NCBI RefSeq assembly: GCF_964204645.1
Contig: NC_134029.1
Location: forward strand, 19,424,450-19,488,449
DNA from: Tubulanus polymorphus
Taxonomy: Eukaryota > Nemertea > Palaeonemertea > Tubulaniformes > Tubulanidae
Direction: 5' to 3'
DNA length: 64,000 nucleotides
Positions 48,501 to 59,698 of this stretch are shown piece after piece; the stretch's first letter is position 1; each line of letters begins with the position of its first letter. Under the pieces are notes generated by a model. It was not told the origin of the DNA, made no database searches, and saw only the letters and a program-made list of their open reading frames with translations. Position numbers and translations under genes: made by a program.

Positions 48501-50835
48501 CAACCGGTGATCTGATTGGTGCTGCAAGTTTTCGTGCCGCAAACCTGCGCAAGTATCTGCGCACCCGGTCTAGTGTGGCAGGGGTTCGTGCCTTGGCTGA
48601 GTCGAGTGATGCCATCAGGTTCGAATCCCTGCCGAGGGAGGATTGTCTATCTAAGTTGTGTCGCCCAAATGCATCCACACCACATTCATCACATTCAAAC
48701 AACATGAATCAGTCCGGTAATGAGAAATGATTGTGACTGTATAACTGAAGCTATATTCATCGTTTCACTGGATGTCTTTGAAACTAGGACAAGCGGGTTT
48801 CATTCTATGTAGAATAAAAAGAACCGTTCGCATATTTTGAAAAATTGGATCCGTTTTTCGTTTGTTTAGGTAACTACCGCAATGCTCACGACGTTTTGTT
48901 CAGCATGTACCAAGAACTGAAACAAAATCGAATCAAAATTCCGACGGAGATGTTGACGAATCTGATGATTCTTCACAGCTATATTCTCGTCAAGGTGAGA
49001 ATCGACGATTTCACTCGGCGTCAGTACGTTTCATTCGGGATAAGATTACCTGAACCTTTTTTTTCGGTTTTCGTTAATTACAGATCCACGTGAAACGTGG
49101 CGATCATTTGAAAGGAGCCAGAATGTTGATTCGAGTGGCAAACAATATCAGCAAATTTCCTGCTCGTGAGTTTTAAAAGCTTTCAAGAATTTTCCAATAT
49201 TATTAGTAATTTGTAGTAGTAGTAGTAGTAGGCCTGTACTTGATAGCGTTATGCAATACACGTCTAGAGGCGGTTGATTATGTGGATCAGATTTTGTGAT
49301 TGAGTGTTTGACTAGTTTCAGCAAATGAAATATCGATCTCACGAGAATCATTCAATGATTTGTACCGTATTAGGGTTTGACTGGAATGGCAAAAAGATAT
49401 GAGCACTGACGTGATGAAGACTAGATTATAATTTGATATAGTGAAAAGAAGATAACTTCTTCAACTTAAGATGAAATTCAGTCACCCGTGATCTATTCAT
49501 GACCAGTTTTCTCTATTTAGATGTTTACTACTTGCGCGTGGGCGCTGGCAAATATTATACAGTCAAAGCCACATAATACATCTATGTCTTACAACATCTA
49601 TGTCTTACAGTCAGGGAAAACAATATGCATGTCTAGAAATAGTCAGGGAAAAAGAATGTGAAATAAAAGTGGCCACCCTGATGATATAAGATGTATATAT
49701 GACCTATTACATGTATTGTTATGATCATTATTATTTTTATGGTCTTTCTATGTATTGTATACTCAAAAATGAGGAAAGATTTTGAAAATATTTCAGATAT
49801 CGTACCGATATTGACGTCGACGGTTATCGAATGCCATCGGTCGGGTCTGCGAAATTCGTCGTTCAGCTACGCGGCCATGTTACTGCGTCCCGAGTACAAG
49901 AACCAAATCGATGCTAAGTATAAGAAAAAGATCGAAGCTATCGTTAGGTATGTTTGTGCGTACGCAGTACGAGCGATTACGAATTCTTTTCGGGAAATAC
50001 AGAATCATTCATCTCCGTTTGTTCGATGTTGTAGAAAACCGGATAAAACCGAAGAAGAAGAAGAACTGCTACCTTGTCCCTATTGTAGTTTCGAAATCCC
50101 CGGTACGACCCTCACTTGTCCCGGCTGCAAAAACAATATTCCGTTCTGCGTTGTGACTGTAAGTTGAAGTAGAGATATATTCAATGGCCAACCATTCCCC
50201 CTGGTTTTTATGCTGCTGTATTACGTCCGACGAAATTAACTTTTTTGTTTCATTTCTCAGGGTCGTCATATAACCAAAGATGATCTCACTGCCTGTCCGA
50301 CCTGTGATTTCCCTGCCTTCAGATCTGAATTCATTACGTAAGTACCAGTACATTGCATTGTAAAGATACTCATAGTGGACTCCAGTCTCTGGTCGAGTCG
50401 GAACGACTCGGGTTGCCGTTCAGTAATTCATCGAAATATGAAATATATTTCTTAGTTTATGCAACTCAGATATCACTCAATTTACATTTGATTGGACAAA
50501 ATGGGACCGTCAAAATTAGTCCGAGGTAACCCGAGTCTGAGTTAAGGATAGGGAAATATGTTAAGAAGTCAGAAAAACGGGTATAGGTTAATTTTTTAAT
50601 TTTTGTCTGAGTTGGGCATGTCCTACCTGTATATAGATATTTTGCCAGTAACGGTGTGCACTGGTAGTCGACTGTCGGTTTGTCAACTCTACTAATAATG
50701 ATTATTTTGTCTTTGCGTCTCAGGTTGTTAGAAACCGAGGAAAACTGTCCCATGTGCTCGGAGAAAGTCATGTCGGAAAACCTGGCGAAAATCAACGACG
50801 CGAACAAATACCTGAACGAAGAATCCGACGACTGA
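30524..50835 (+). CDS. wdr19: WD repeat protein 19 / intraflagellar transport protein IFT144
   Basis: Thirty-four coding exons join in frame to 1342 residues, equal to the human protein length as I remember it. The first exon encodes only Met-Lys. The N-terminal half is WD40 beta-propeller ([69 protein letters not shown]). The C-terminal half is helical TPR-like repeat ([48 protein letters not shown]). The C-terminus has paired cysteines CPYC/CPGC, CPTC and CPMC, probably zinc-binding. WDR19 is a core IFT-A subunit for retrograde transport in cilia and for delivery of membrane receptors to them. No disabling change seen. Coding exon 15 exists in two versions (see separate entries). No AATAAA lies close behind the stop. 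Confidence 0.97.
32737..33314 (+). mobile_element. wdr19: Short palindromic Penelope-like copy in wdr19 intron 5
   Basis: Flanked by the 12 bp direct repeat AGTAGAATTCAT (32725-32736 and 33315-33326). The inverted arms meet near 32858-32870, each with a hammerhead-like core. The right side ends in a 34-base tail (33281-33314) homologous to the tail at 29641-29677. A piggyBac-like MITE sits inside the right arm. Without it the element is about 293 bp. Confidence 0.85.
32967..33247. mobile_element. piggyBac-like MITE, copy B, nested in the Penelope-like copy
   Basis: 281 bp from CCCTTTCAGTGC to GCACTGAAAGGG with TTAA on both sides (32963-32966, 33248-33251). The host repeat at 29604-29613 shows the uninterrupted site with one TTAA (CTTTTAATCT). 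Inner ACACCGCAGTGCGGTGTA palindrome near 33170-33190. Confidence 0.92.
35014..35590. repeat. Foldback element in wdr19 intron 7, split by a MITE
   Basis: Outer arms AAGCCGCGATCGCACGAG (from about 35021) and TGTGTGATCGTGGCTTAAG (to about 35589) are inverted. Matching inner GGCCxxxxTxGGxCC words also pair. Copy C of the piggyBac-like MITE interrupts it. Confidence 0.55.
35242..35520. mobile_element. piggyBac-like MITE, copy C (wdr19 intron 7)
   Basis: 279 bp, CCCTTTCAGTGC to GCACTGAAAGGG, highly similar to copy B. The flanking four bases (CTTA, CTAA) are degenerate relative to TTAA. Confidence 0.85.
38160..38271. repeat. Hairpin MITE, TATTCA...TGAATA family
   Basis: Arms GCAGCCTTATTCACAAAAG and a complement ending ATGAATACAGCTGC, centre with GTAGTTAAAC. 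Related to 47041-47160. Confidence 0.55.
38911..39028. repeat. Hairpin MITE, GTTCCACAG family
   Basis: CCAGTTCCACAGTTCTGAG and CTCAGAACTGTGGAACTGG are exact complements, making a ~118 nt hairpin with further pairing of GAGTTAAATCT-type words inside. Best-preserved member, in wdr19 intron 12. Confidence 0.85.
39474..39693. repeat. Foldback element, GTGAACTTCGG family
   Basis: Ends GGGTGAACTTCGGTTTTCG and TAACCGAAGTTCGCC are inverted. About 220 bp, followed almost directly by a related element. Confidence 0.6.
39698..39914. repeat. Second, adjacent foldback element
   Basis: Ends GGTGAACTTTGGCAATC and AACCAAAGTTCACC are inverted. Similar size to its neighbour; both lie in wdr19 intron 13. Confidence 0.6.
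40268..40334 (+). CDS. wdr19: wdr19 exon 15a (alternative version)
   Basis: 67 nt behind ATTTCAG and before GTATGA. It encodes RIFISYDDD...[10 protein letters not shown] and the first base of a Gly codon, and joins exon 14 (phase 0) and exon 16 (phase 1) without breaking the frame. It is similar to the same stretch of vertebrate WDR19 (FIAYDDD) from memory. Reading on past the donor soon meets a stop, as expected for an intron. Confidence 0.75.
40870..41262. repeat. Foldback element with tRNA-like arms, copy 1
   Basis: Minus-strand arm with GGATTCGAACC (40892-40902) and plus-strand arm with GGTTCGAGTGC (41165-41175) are inverted; both carry the GATGCCATCAGG-type word and a GCAGGG/CCCTGC stem. 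It separates exons 15a and 15b of wdr19. Edges are approximate. Confidence 0.6.
41913..41979 (+). CDS. wdr19: wdr19 exon 15b (alternative version)
   Basis: 67 nt behind ATTATTCTAG and before GTATGC, same phases as 15a, encoding [10 protein letters not shown]...YVYLRETVS. Either version gives 1342 residues; using both would shift the frame. A stronger donor (GTAAGTG) at 42049 would lengthen the exon to 41913-42048 (136 nt), also phase 1, adding 23 residues. Confidence 0.8.
42374..42667. mobile_element. Foldback MITE with TA ends (wdr19 intron 15)
   Basis: TATGGTGGCTGATTCGGGCC on the left and GGCCCAAATCAGCCACCATA on the right. Inner words CTCGCACGAGAAAACC and TCGTGCGAGAGAATAA are also complementary. 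About 294 bp with TA at both ends, as in Tc1/mariner-type MITEs. Confidence 0.8.
43382..43490. repeat. Hairpin MITE, GTTCCACAG family
   Basis: ACCCAGTTCCGCAGTTCTGA and its near complement ending GTGGAACTGGGT. In wdr19 intron 17. Confidence 0.75.
47041..47160. repeat. Hairpin MITE, TATTCA...TGAATA family
   Basis: AGCAGTCATATTCAGAAAGG and a complement ending CATGAATACGGCTG, with central GTAGTTAAAC/CTAACTATG words. Related to 38160-38271. In wdr19 intron 26. Confidence 0.6.
48306..48665. repeat. Foldback element with tRNA-like arms, copy 2
   Basis: Left arm (minus) has GGACTCGAACC at 48340-48350. The right arm (plus) runs GGCAGGG...TGGCTGAGTCGA (48594-48605)...GGTTCGAATCC (48618-48628)CTGCC. 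The ~57-base right arm has a 7-bp acceptor-like stem and A- and B-box-like words, but they are only about a dozen bases apart, too close for a normal tRNA gene. In wdr19 intron 28. Confidence 0.65.
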
Positions 50836-53800
50836 ATGACAAAAATATGAACGAAATAGACTTTAAATTGAGTCGTAGTCTATTTTTATTCATAAATTGT
50901 TTATGATGACTTGACGATTGTAAACGCCGAGGACCTCACTTGATCTGGATCAGTTATCGAGAATTCGGATTAAACATCATATCGAACATGTACATTTTAT
51001 GTATAGGTGTAGACCTACTAGACAGAAATCTGGATTAATCTGATCCAGATCTATTAGCGTCTTTCGTACATGTGTTAGTTCATAAGTCTTGTGTCTAGCA
51101 ATTTTGCTCGGGGTATAGGGGTGCATCCAAAAAAAAAAATGGAAGGCCGGGGTCCAGGTGAAAAAAAAAAAATTTCTGGTATAAAGCAGCCTAGTCGAAG
51201 CCTATATTGGGGTTCTGCATTGTTCTGCCCTCGGTTTTAGATATTTTTGAACAGATATATCTGAAAGATTGCAATTTCCGGGAGGATGAGTGTCAAATTT
51301 ACAGATTTGAGGGCCACCTCAACGGGAAGGCAGGGTCCGGGACCCGAAACTACGCCTTGAATCCGCTGCTGGGGTAACCCAGAAGATCTGCGCTAGAATT
51401 CCGACGTACGCACCAGCACAGGTACTGTGCTAGTGCGGTAAACCGTACTTATACAATTAATAATGTCCAGTTGATGATCCGATCCATTCGTTTAAAGTAT
51501 CAAGTTTTTATCAGCTTACATCAGTTTATCGAAACGTTTTTACTTCACTATCAGAATATACACGGATCCCTCCGAAATCACCAAAATGCTACGCGCGTTC
51601 CGTCCATTGTTATGAGATATTTACATCAGCGATTATTAACTGTTAAAACAAGTAAGATATGATGAATTAAGTAAAGTTTGTTTTTTTTCGTAAATTAAGG
51701 CAACAATGATGTATTTATGTGCTTGTATGGTTTCTGTTCAATTAAAGTTTTTCTGGTGACGCTTCATATGAAAACATATGAAACAAATGCGTATCAAATG
51801 CGAAATACAGTGCTGATATTTCTCTCCTGAATAGTGTTTACAGAAAAATTTGAATTACGGTTTGATGAATATTTCTTTAGTTGAGCTGGAACATGGCAAA
51901 AATACTTGTCATCTTTTCGAAAAGCGATGAGACATTAAAACGTTATATCTATCTTCCAAATCTAGATATTTCCTAAATATTTTCCAGATGTTAAGGCTTA
52001 CAATTAGGGCCCCTAATTTCTGGATCGCTTAGTCCCGTCCATACTTTTCTGTAGGTTTGCGAGATAATTAGAACTCCCAACTGTTCCTGATTTTCAGTAT
52101 TTGTTACTATTTGAAAACGAGAAATACTGATTTGATTTCTTTTATTCATACAGAAATATGAACAACATAATTACCCCTACTGATTATTTTGAAGATTTTA
52201 TTTCATATTTCAATGAAATGTTACTGAAAAAATTCAATTTGCTACTGATAACAGTTTTCAGAGGTTGGAAGCCCTGGGTACTTCTTCGCGAAATTAAAGT
52301 ATCGATATACTTCAAATCGGTAACTATTATTATTCAACCGCGATTGAGTTTATTGCTTGTGAATTTTGTTCTACATCGGCGTACTCCAAGGTGGTGTACT
52401 CGACGCCAAGCCTATCGGTCGTGACTCATTCGGCGATATTAATATTCTCCGATCATCCCGGCTATCTTGAACTTTGCGCGGCGTTCGAATATCATCGAGA
52501 TGGTTGACTAAGACAGCTAATATCGCTTTCCCCGTGCAAAGATACTTGTCGTCTGTCTACGTTTCCCCGGGAAGCAATGAGACATGAAAGTAATATCCGC
52601 ATTGTCTTAACTAATCATCACTAAGTACTCATCGACTTCGTAGCTTTCTACCTGTCCGCTCTTTCGTTAATTGAATAAATCTTTCCTGCCGATGTCTAAT
52701 TTACTTTACGAAATAAAAGGAGACATCTTCCGGATAGCAACTTAATTGGTCAATTTCTGACATTGGTACCTTTTGATATTTTCGTTAGCTATTACTGTTA
52801 CCAGAGTCTGGTATGTCGATATCAAATGATACAGAATCGTATCTCGGTTATATTTTATTGACGTTATTATTATCATTATTATTATTATTATTACTATTAT
52901 TATTATATTGTGGAGATGTTCCTAAATGAATGTTTGATGGAAAAATATAAGAATTTTTGTATTTTATGTTGAATTATCGTTGTTCGTTGTGGACCAGGAA
53001 ATGCTGCCATCTGGCTCAAAGATTTTCCCGGTGAAACTAAAGTGAAATGGATATGCGCTTTATGTAAGGCTGCAGGTTTCTTGTGGGTTTTGGAAAGTTT
53101 TTTGGAAAAATGGAATTTGTTTTCCAGGCCCTAAGTAAAGCTATCTTGGGAACAATCTTCTCTATGGCTATCGAAAATTTATAGAAAATCAGAAAATGCT
53201 CTTGAAATGAAACATTCGTTTCAATTTTGAATTTTAGGCTAAACGTATTTGCTTAAATGTCTTACTGCACATTTGATAATTAACTTTATGAAAATAATTT
53301 GCCTTTGGTATTGATAATTGGCACTTGTTTATTTTGAATGTGCCTACATTGCCAGTTCTAGACTGGGGATGTGTTACAGAAAATTTATATATAATCTGGG
53401 TATGGAGAAGTTATGGAAAATGAAATCGGTAAACCCGTGGGAATCCTGGGGTTGATGAAAAAATTACCTCCTGAGTTATCAAGATTATAGCCTTTAAAAC
53501 CATTCAACCATTCTAACCCTTCATCGTAATCAAGTCGTTGAGGTAATTTTTCATCCCCGGATGCATCAAAAGCCCTTTACCTGCCCCTGCACCACGAATG
53601 AGATATTTACATGCAGTTCAAGATTGTATAAGCTGAAAAAATCATTTTCCGGATTCGGTCCAGTCTTCAGAAAAGGATACTCATCCCCTGACGATGAAAA
53701 TTCAAGTTAAACAATGCCCTAAAATTCGAGAGCCATTTAACGTTTAGGATTTTTAAAGCATCTCTATTCATTTCTTTGAAAAAGGATAAACATTTTTGAA

Positions 53801-56800
53801 ATACGTCAGAAAATATTCTATCCATAGATAAAGCTTCGAAGAAAAAGGCTTGAGGTAAAAAGTATCTCGATTCTTTCCCCTGCGTTTCAACTAGTATAGA
53901 GATTAAAATGTTGGCATTAAAGCGATAAGAATCATTTTCAGTTCCTGAGTTGTTTTACACAAATTTCCACGATTCAGATTGATTTTCTGAAGCAATCAGA
54001 TCAATTCAATTTACTTCCGCATCTGCAAAATTCAGATTTCATGGTTTTATTCCTTCGCCGAGAAACAAAATCAAATGAACGATCGAATTAACACGATTTC
54101 ATTATCTAGAATAGATATTACGGACAGAAGTATTTAACTGGACATTACTTTTCTAAATGACCTACAGAGTAATGGATATCAAAAGGACACATATGCATAC
54201 TCGATAACACGAGTTCCGGAGGCTCGATGCAAAAACGAGCGGTCGACCAGCCACGAAAAATCTTGAATATCTATAATTCCTAATCCGATTTGGCGGTTCG
54301 ATTTTCTAAGGCTTCGGTGGTTTAGAGCTGGAAATGCTTGTTGGAGTGGAAAATACTTGGGTTTTATAAGTATTGCCTACTGCCCGTACTGATAGGTGCT
54401 GAATTTTGAAATCTATTCTACGTTTAAATAATATAAATATACATGTAGAGAATTCACGCTGAAGTAAGCTTTTCGTAAAAAGTAGTGTAAGCTTCTATAC
54501 TCCGTGATGGTCGTTTGTGAGAATGCCGCGCAGCGCGATGTCGCATACACACGAACCACGTGCTTGTGGAAGCTGTAGAACGCTGTACAGGCAACAACGA
54601 CAGGATACTTAAGCATCATTATTCACACAGAATCAAGGTACGTCATTTTTGTCCGATTTTTTCTCGTGTTTGCACGTGACAGACGCTATCAGACCCGTAC
54701 ATTTCGATTTCAACGAGTTACGTAAGTCCAATATGGGCCGAGTGACCGGCAGATTTGGAAGTGACGGGGTGGCAGACGCAAACTTCCAATATTTCTTTTA
54801 GAATATTCTCTTGATGATGTTACTACATGTAGATTTGATCAATGAAAGCGATGACTTGATATGTATTAGTGAATTTATCGGCCCCCATATGCAACTATAC
54901 CAAATAAAGTTTAGCCTACACTGTAGAATGCGTTTGATACGATTTAAACCCCAGTTAACGATCTATTGATTACCGGATCCATTGGTAAATCAATTAATGA
55001 AATATATACGCTACATCATTGAATTCTGATATGCTGAATGATGCCATTGCGGTCATCGTTATGACGCTTAAGCACATCTTTTTTTAGCATTATCGTGATT
55101 ATTCCTTTTTAGGTTTGATGCTGGGCCCCTTGCTTTCTTCTTCTGATATTCATTAACATTTAACCTTCAAGTTCGTGCGTTATGATGCTAGATGGTATCA
55201 TTGAGGATAATAACAGCAAATAACTAATCACCAGTGTATCAATGAATTAAACATGATAATTGAAATGTAAATCGATTAAAGCATTTTTGGCTGGAATTCG
55301 ACCTTAATGTCATGTAAAGTGAAGAATTATGGTCCTAGTTACTACGTTACTATGTTCTATTGTCCTAATTCGAAGTTGCTACGAAGCTTTTGAAAATGTT
55401 TCTTTTTCTATCCTAGTTTCAACATCATGATATCCTGCTCGGTAGCGAAATGTGTCCTCCTCATCGGTATACGCCATTTTTGCAGATCACCAAGCATTAA
55501 CTGCGCATCTGTAGCTAATTTTGTTGTAAGCATCCCTGCCGTCTCACTTAATCAGCGTTAGGTCAGCCACTTCGGTGACACGAAAGTGACGAGATGCTAT
55601 TTCTCCCTAAGCCAGTCATTTGTGGACGAAGAAAATAGCTTTCTAAATCACCTCGATGTACTTTTTGTCATAACGAGATAAAAATGAGACCAGGCATTTA
55701 TTATTGACCACCCAGACGTATATACGTACGTACGTATATAGGTGTATTTGCGGAATCTATCATTTTCGGTAGAATGGTCTATCACACAAGTTAATGACCA
55801 GGGTCGGAAAATTTTCCTGTCTCTGTCACTTGAAATTGATGATTTTACTGATCAGCGCACCCTGGCGAACAGATCATAAAAACAGCTCTATATAATTGAG
55901 TGGAGCTTGAACCATGGTACCACATATTATGTACCAACTTTCTAAAAGATTGAATGTAAACTCTATGCAATTAGATACATTTATATAGGCCTACAATGAA
56001 CAGCGCCGAAGGCCTCGTCCATAGATACCAACCACTTACTGCTTCTGAAAAATCGGATGGAAATTCTAATGCTAGTAGAAATCTAGAAAAGAAATATTAC
56101 ATTTAGTTAGGAAAAACGTTCCGATGATTTTTCAAATTTAGATTTAAATTTGAATTCGGGCCAAACCTTTAGCAGTTTTGCCGTATCACACTTTATATAT
56201 GTATACGCAAATTTGTACCGAACAAATGGAGAAAAGAATCGATGTGATTTTCTGACACTATTTTATATGTATTTTACTGCGCCAAAGTGGTATGGAAATA
56301 TCTGAAGGTCTCTCTCTCTCTCTCTTTCCCTCAAAGCGACCGTTGGATATATACTCGCGTCATTTCCTGAGATGAAAACAAAGATGACAACAATCTGATG
56401 GAAATAGCAGCTAGACAGTTATCTCGATAATGTGCTGAAATTGATGTTTTCTCTCGCGATATTTGCGCGCTTGATATCGGCGAATGAAATAGAGATGAAA
56501 TAATGTGTATGGCTATATTACACAGCGGATAAAATACTCTGCTACGAACATTTTTCGATGCATCCACCCCTCCCCCTTTTCAGGTAGTTTTTGATGTCGA
56601 TAAAGCCCAGCGGACTCATGCAGAAAAACCCAGAAACTCGGAATCAGACATGTTTGATCTCGGAAACGTTGTATCCCGAACCGTTTCTCAGAAACACGTT
56701 TCTGTCTCCTATATTTCATTGTTTCCCTGCGTCCTATGCGAACTGAATGCTCGTATAAGGTCGTTGTCTATAATGGGAAGCTTCAGCTTCGTTTTGCGGG

Positions 56801-58193
56801 TACGATTCGTATAATTTCTTCTCGTTATCTTAGCTATCGCGTTGATACGTCATGCCCGGTGGATAAATGCTTGTTGATAGCATAGCGTACGTTAGTAGGC
56901 TATTCCTGTTTAAATCAAGTTCCCTGGCCAAAGGATGAATGCGCATTCAGTGGTGGCAGATTTTTTTGGTCTTGGCCTTTACACTGGGGAAAGCACATTC
57001 GCAGGAAAAAGCATGTTAAATGGCCCCCTGAGTGGCCCGTTATGAAAGCTGCAATTCTTTTTCCTTTTTTACGTTATTTTGCTCGAAAACATCGTTATCA
57101 CGAACGACGTTTTTTTTTGTCGTGAATTATAGTGCCAGTTTATTTGCCAAAGTGGGATATATATTCAAACTGTCTGGTTGCTGTTTACTCTTTGCCAACG
57201 CGTTCTTTGTCAGCCCACACGTGATCAATAGAATAACGACTAGTTATACATATATATGGATTCTCTTTATTCATCAGTATCGAAAGAAAGAAGAGAAAGG
57301 AAAGGGCAATCTCTCTACGGGAAAAAAATGATGAATCTTGCGGTGTTTTTTGTTTGGGGAAAGTTCAGGAGTCAAACGCGGGATGGTGAAAATGTCATCG
57401 GGCCACCCGGGAATGGCCCTCAGGGAGATCGTTTTGATTATCTTGAGTTCAGATTGGAATTTCACCAATAACTTATGTACTGGTCGGTTACACTATAGGA
57501 TCGTAGAGCGTCGTAGATCACAGTGGAGAGGCAATCACTTCTAGTACCGGGTGAAATTCGAAAAGGTTGATACTTCAAAACAACGTTGCTAGGTATATTG
57601 TGGTTGTCAAACTAGCAAAAAATCTGAATCACGCGTTTGAATTCAAATAACCCTAAGACATACCTCATAGGCTTGAGATGGAAAAAATCCACCCGAAAAT
57701 CATTTTAGATTTTGTATCAGATGATAGCAACTAGTTTCTGTCTCTTCAAGTGGTAAGGGCCGTCTTAGGGGTCCAAAATATCGCACCGATCTTTGGCGAT
57801 TTGTCATTTGAAATAGTGGCTTTTCGATAAAATGCTATCGGACGGATTTTAGGACCACTTGAAGGTTTATGATCGTATGTCTGGCGTTGAACCATCTGGT
57901 ATACGTTCTGGTACCACGCTTAATCTAATTACTGCCGCCTTCGTCTAATCATCACTCGAGCTCTCAGCGCGCTATCACCGAACACCGAAATAGCTGTCCA
58001 GTTCATGAAATATTACAATTTATGACAGTTTGAATTTAATAATTCATACAAATAGTCTATCGCATAGAGTTTAAAGCCTAACGTCGTCGTAAAGTTTGAA
58101 CTTCTTTCCGCAGGACTTACGCGGTCGATGGTGAATGAGTATTATTGATATTTGAAAATTCGGATCTAAAATCGTCTCATATACGAATTGACT
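50836..58193. other. Gene-poor stretch downstream of wdr19
   Basis: No coding exon recognised on either strand. Around 51100-51375 is a probable dispersed repeat (poly-A runs, ending GAATCCGCTGCTGGGG). An ATT microsatellite lies at 52864-52907, and CT-rich and ACGT-rich simple tracts at 56311-56327 and 55724-55740. The 56610-56720 segment is related, inverted, to 61910-62015. Confidence 0.5.
52864..52907. repeat. (ATT)n microsatellite
   Basis: About 44 bases of TTA/ATT repeats with two interruptions. Confidence 0.9.
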
Positions 58194-58254
58194 ATGATGA
58201 TCGTCTGCTTCGTTCAAGTGCTCGTGATTTCGGTCGGAGTATTGTCAAATTCAG
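58194..58254 (+). CDS. Possible first coding exon encoding a signal peptide (partial gene)
   Basis: ATGATG starts a frame reading MMIVCFVQVLVISVGVLSNS and stops exactly at a strong GTAAGT donor (58255). A short N-terminus, a hydrophobic core and a small-residue end are typical of secretory signal peptides. No following exon was recognised in the remaining 5.7 kb, so the gene would continue beyond the window. A chance hydrophobic frame is the alternative. Confidence 0.35.
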
Positions 58255-59595
58255 GTAAGTGAATTCAAATTCTATTTAGAATGATTTATATATTCTGTGT
58301 TCTGTACCGGCGGAAAGCGACGAAATGAAATCCATTTTATTATGATTTGAAATAGCTTTGACGGTTGTGGTGAAAATGAAAAAAAAATGTGAGGGCAAAT
58401 CGCAGTAGCTCAAAGAAACCTGTTGGATCCACTTGGTATTTTGAATATTGAGATGGACGGAATTCATCGGAATCTATCTTCAATTGTAATGATTAGTTCA
58501 ACAGCTAATCAAGTATCAACCCACATCCTAGGATTCCAGTTTACCTTCTACTTTCTTTCATAGTAAAAGAAGGTCAATTAATCGAATATTTCCATCATTC
58601 TAGTGTTGTAATATTTGCTTGTTTAAAAAAATAAGATTAATCAACTTACGGTGTAAATTATGCATGTCGGCTTATATCTCAGTGACTTTAATCAGGAGCG
58701 GATTGAGGGGGGGGGTATGTATCGGAGGGCACAGGCCCCATATTTTTGTCAATATAACATTACTGATAATTTTGTTTAGAATCGCTCTAATTGCTCAGAA
58801 AATGATAAATGATTTTTTTCAGATTTTCTTTTTCGGAGGAACCCCAAATTCCTTATAAGGCTTCGCACCAACGTCGCCCACTATCCATGTACCTCTACAA
58901 CTTGACCTAGGAAGTTTCCCCCTTCTAGGTATCTGTATACGCCCCTGGAAAATAAGTTTTGCATAAACTTTGAGACGTTTGACCTTTCGATTCGATTTGG
59001 GTTTTCAATTTATTTCGACAAATTATTTTTCCGGCTTCGCGCAACCGCTGTAAGTCGCTGGATTTGCGCGCGAGCAAATTCAACACCTCCGCGACGACGG
59101 CATCTCGTCTACTTTCGGCTGGTTTTCGCATTGAATTTTCATTTATATCACCTTCGGGAAATGAAGCGAAAAGATCTCTTCCTATACGATGGACGGCATA
59201 AATTTGCGATTTAGAAAGCCGACGAATTCTTTACGCTAACGACAACGAAGACCGATGGATTTTCGTAACTACTATGATATTTTGCCGTATACGGTCTGTT
59301 GCCCGCGCCGGCCCGGGACGCATTCGGGGCCTTGGTCGCACGTAGAATCCTAATCTTTTAAAATTCTGTTAATGCGATTTCCAAGTTAACAAATCCCAAA
59401 GCTGGTGTAAGTTGTGTCGCAATGGCGCACGCGGGAATAATCTAGGCCTGACTGTAATGGAAAAGGAGGCAGCAAATTCTTCTCGGTCACAAAACTTACT
59501 ATGTGACTCGAATACGATTTTAATGCACTACTGTTGTCGCGTTGCCTTTAAATGAGTGATGAAACACATCTTCATAGTTCTACCCACAACGCCAG

Positions 59596-59698
59596 AGGCC
59601 AGTTCCACAGTCGTGAGTTAGTATTAACTATGTGACTGTTGAAATAAGTTCATTTCTTATGATTTAACGAGTCAAGTCACAACTATGGAACTAGATCC
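59596..59698. repeat. Hairpin MITE, GTTCCACAG family (diverged)
   Basis: GGCCAGTTCCACAGTCGTGA and a near complement ending ACTATGGAACTAGATCC. Followed by three copies of AGATCACAG. Confidence 0.6.

Larger units (their letters stand above)
42823..50835 (+). other. wdr19: wdr19 coding exons 16-34 (exon table)
   Basis: 16: 42823-42989; 17: 43086-43123; 18: 43547-43644; 19: 43736-43797; 20: 43895-44005; 21: 44655-44893; 22: 45334-45409; 23: 45486-45568; 24: 45986-46126; 25: 46624-46713; 26: 46798-46922; 27: 47355-47464; 28: 47932-48175; 29: 48870-48994; 30: 49084-49165; 31: 49797-49947; 32: 50035-50158; 33: 50261-50337; 34: 50724-50835 with TGA. All junctions are AG/GT. Confidence 0.9.

Noticed and set aside
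48570-48640. A functional tRNA gene
   Set aside because: The A- and B-box-like words are about a dozen bases apart and no anticodon arm fits; the segment is one arm of a foldback repeat.
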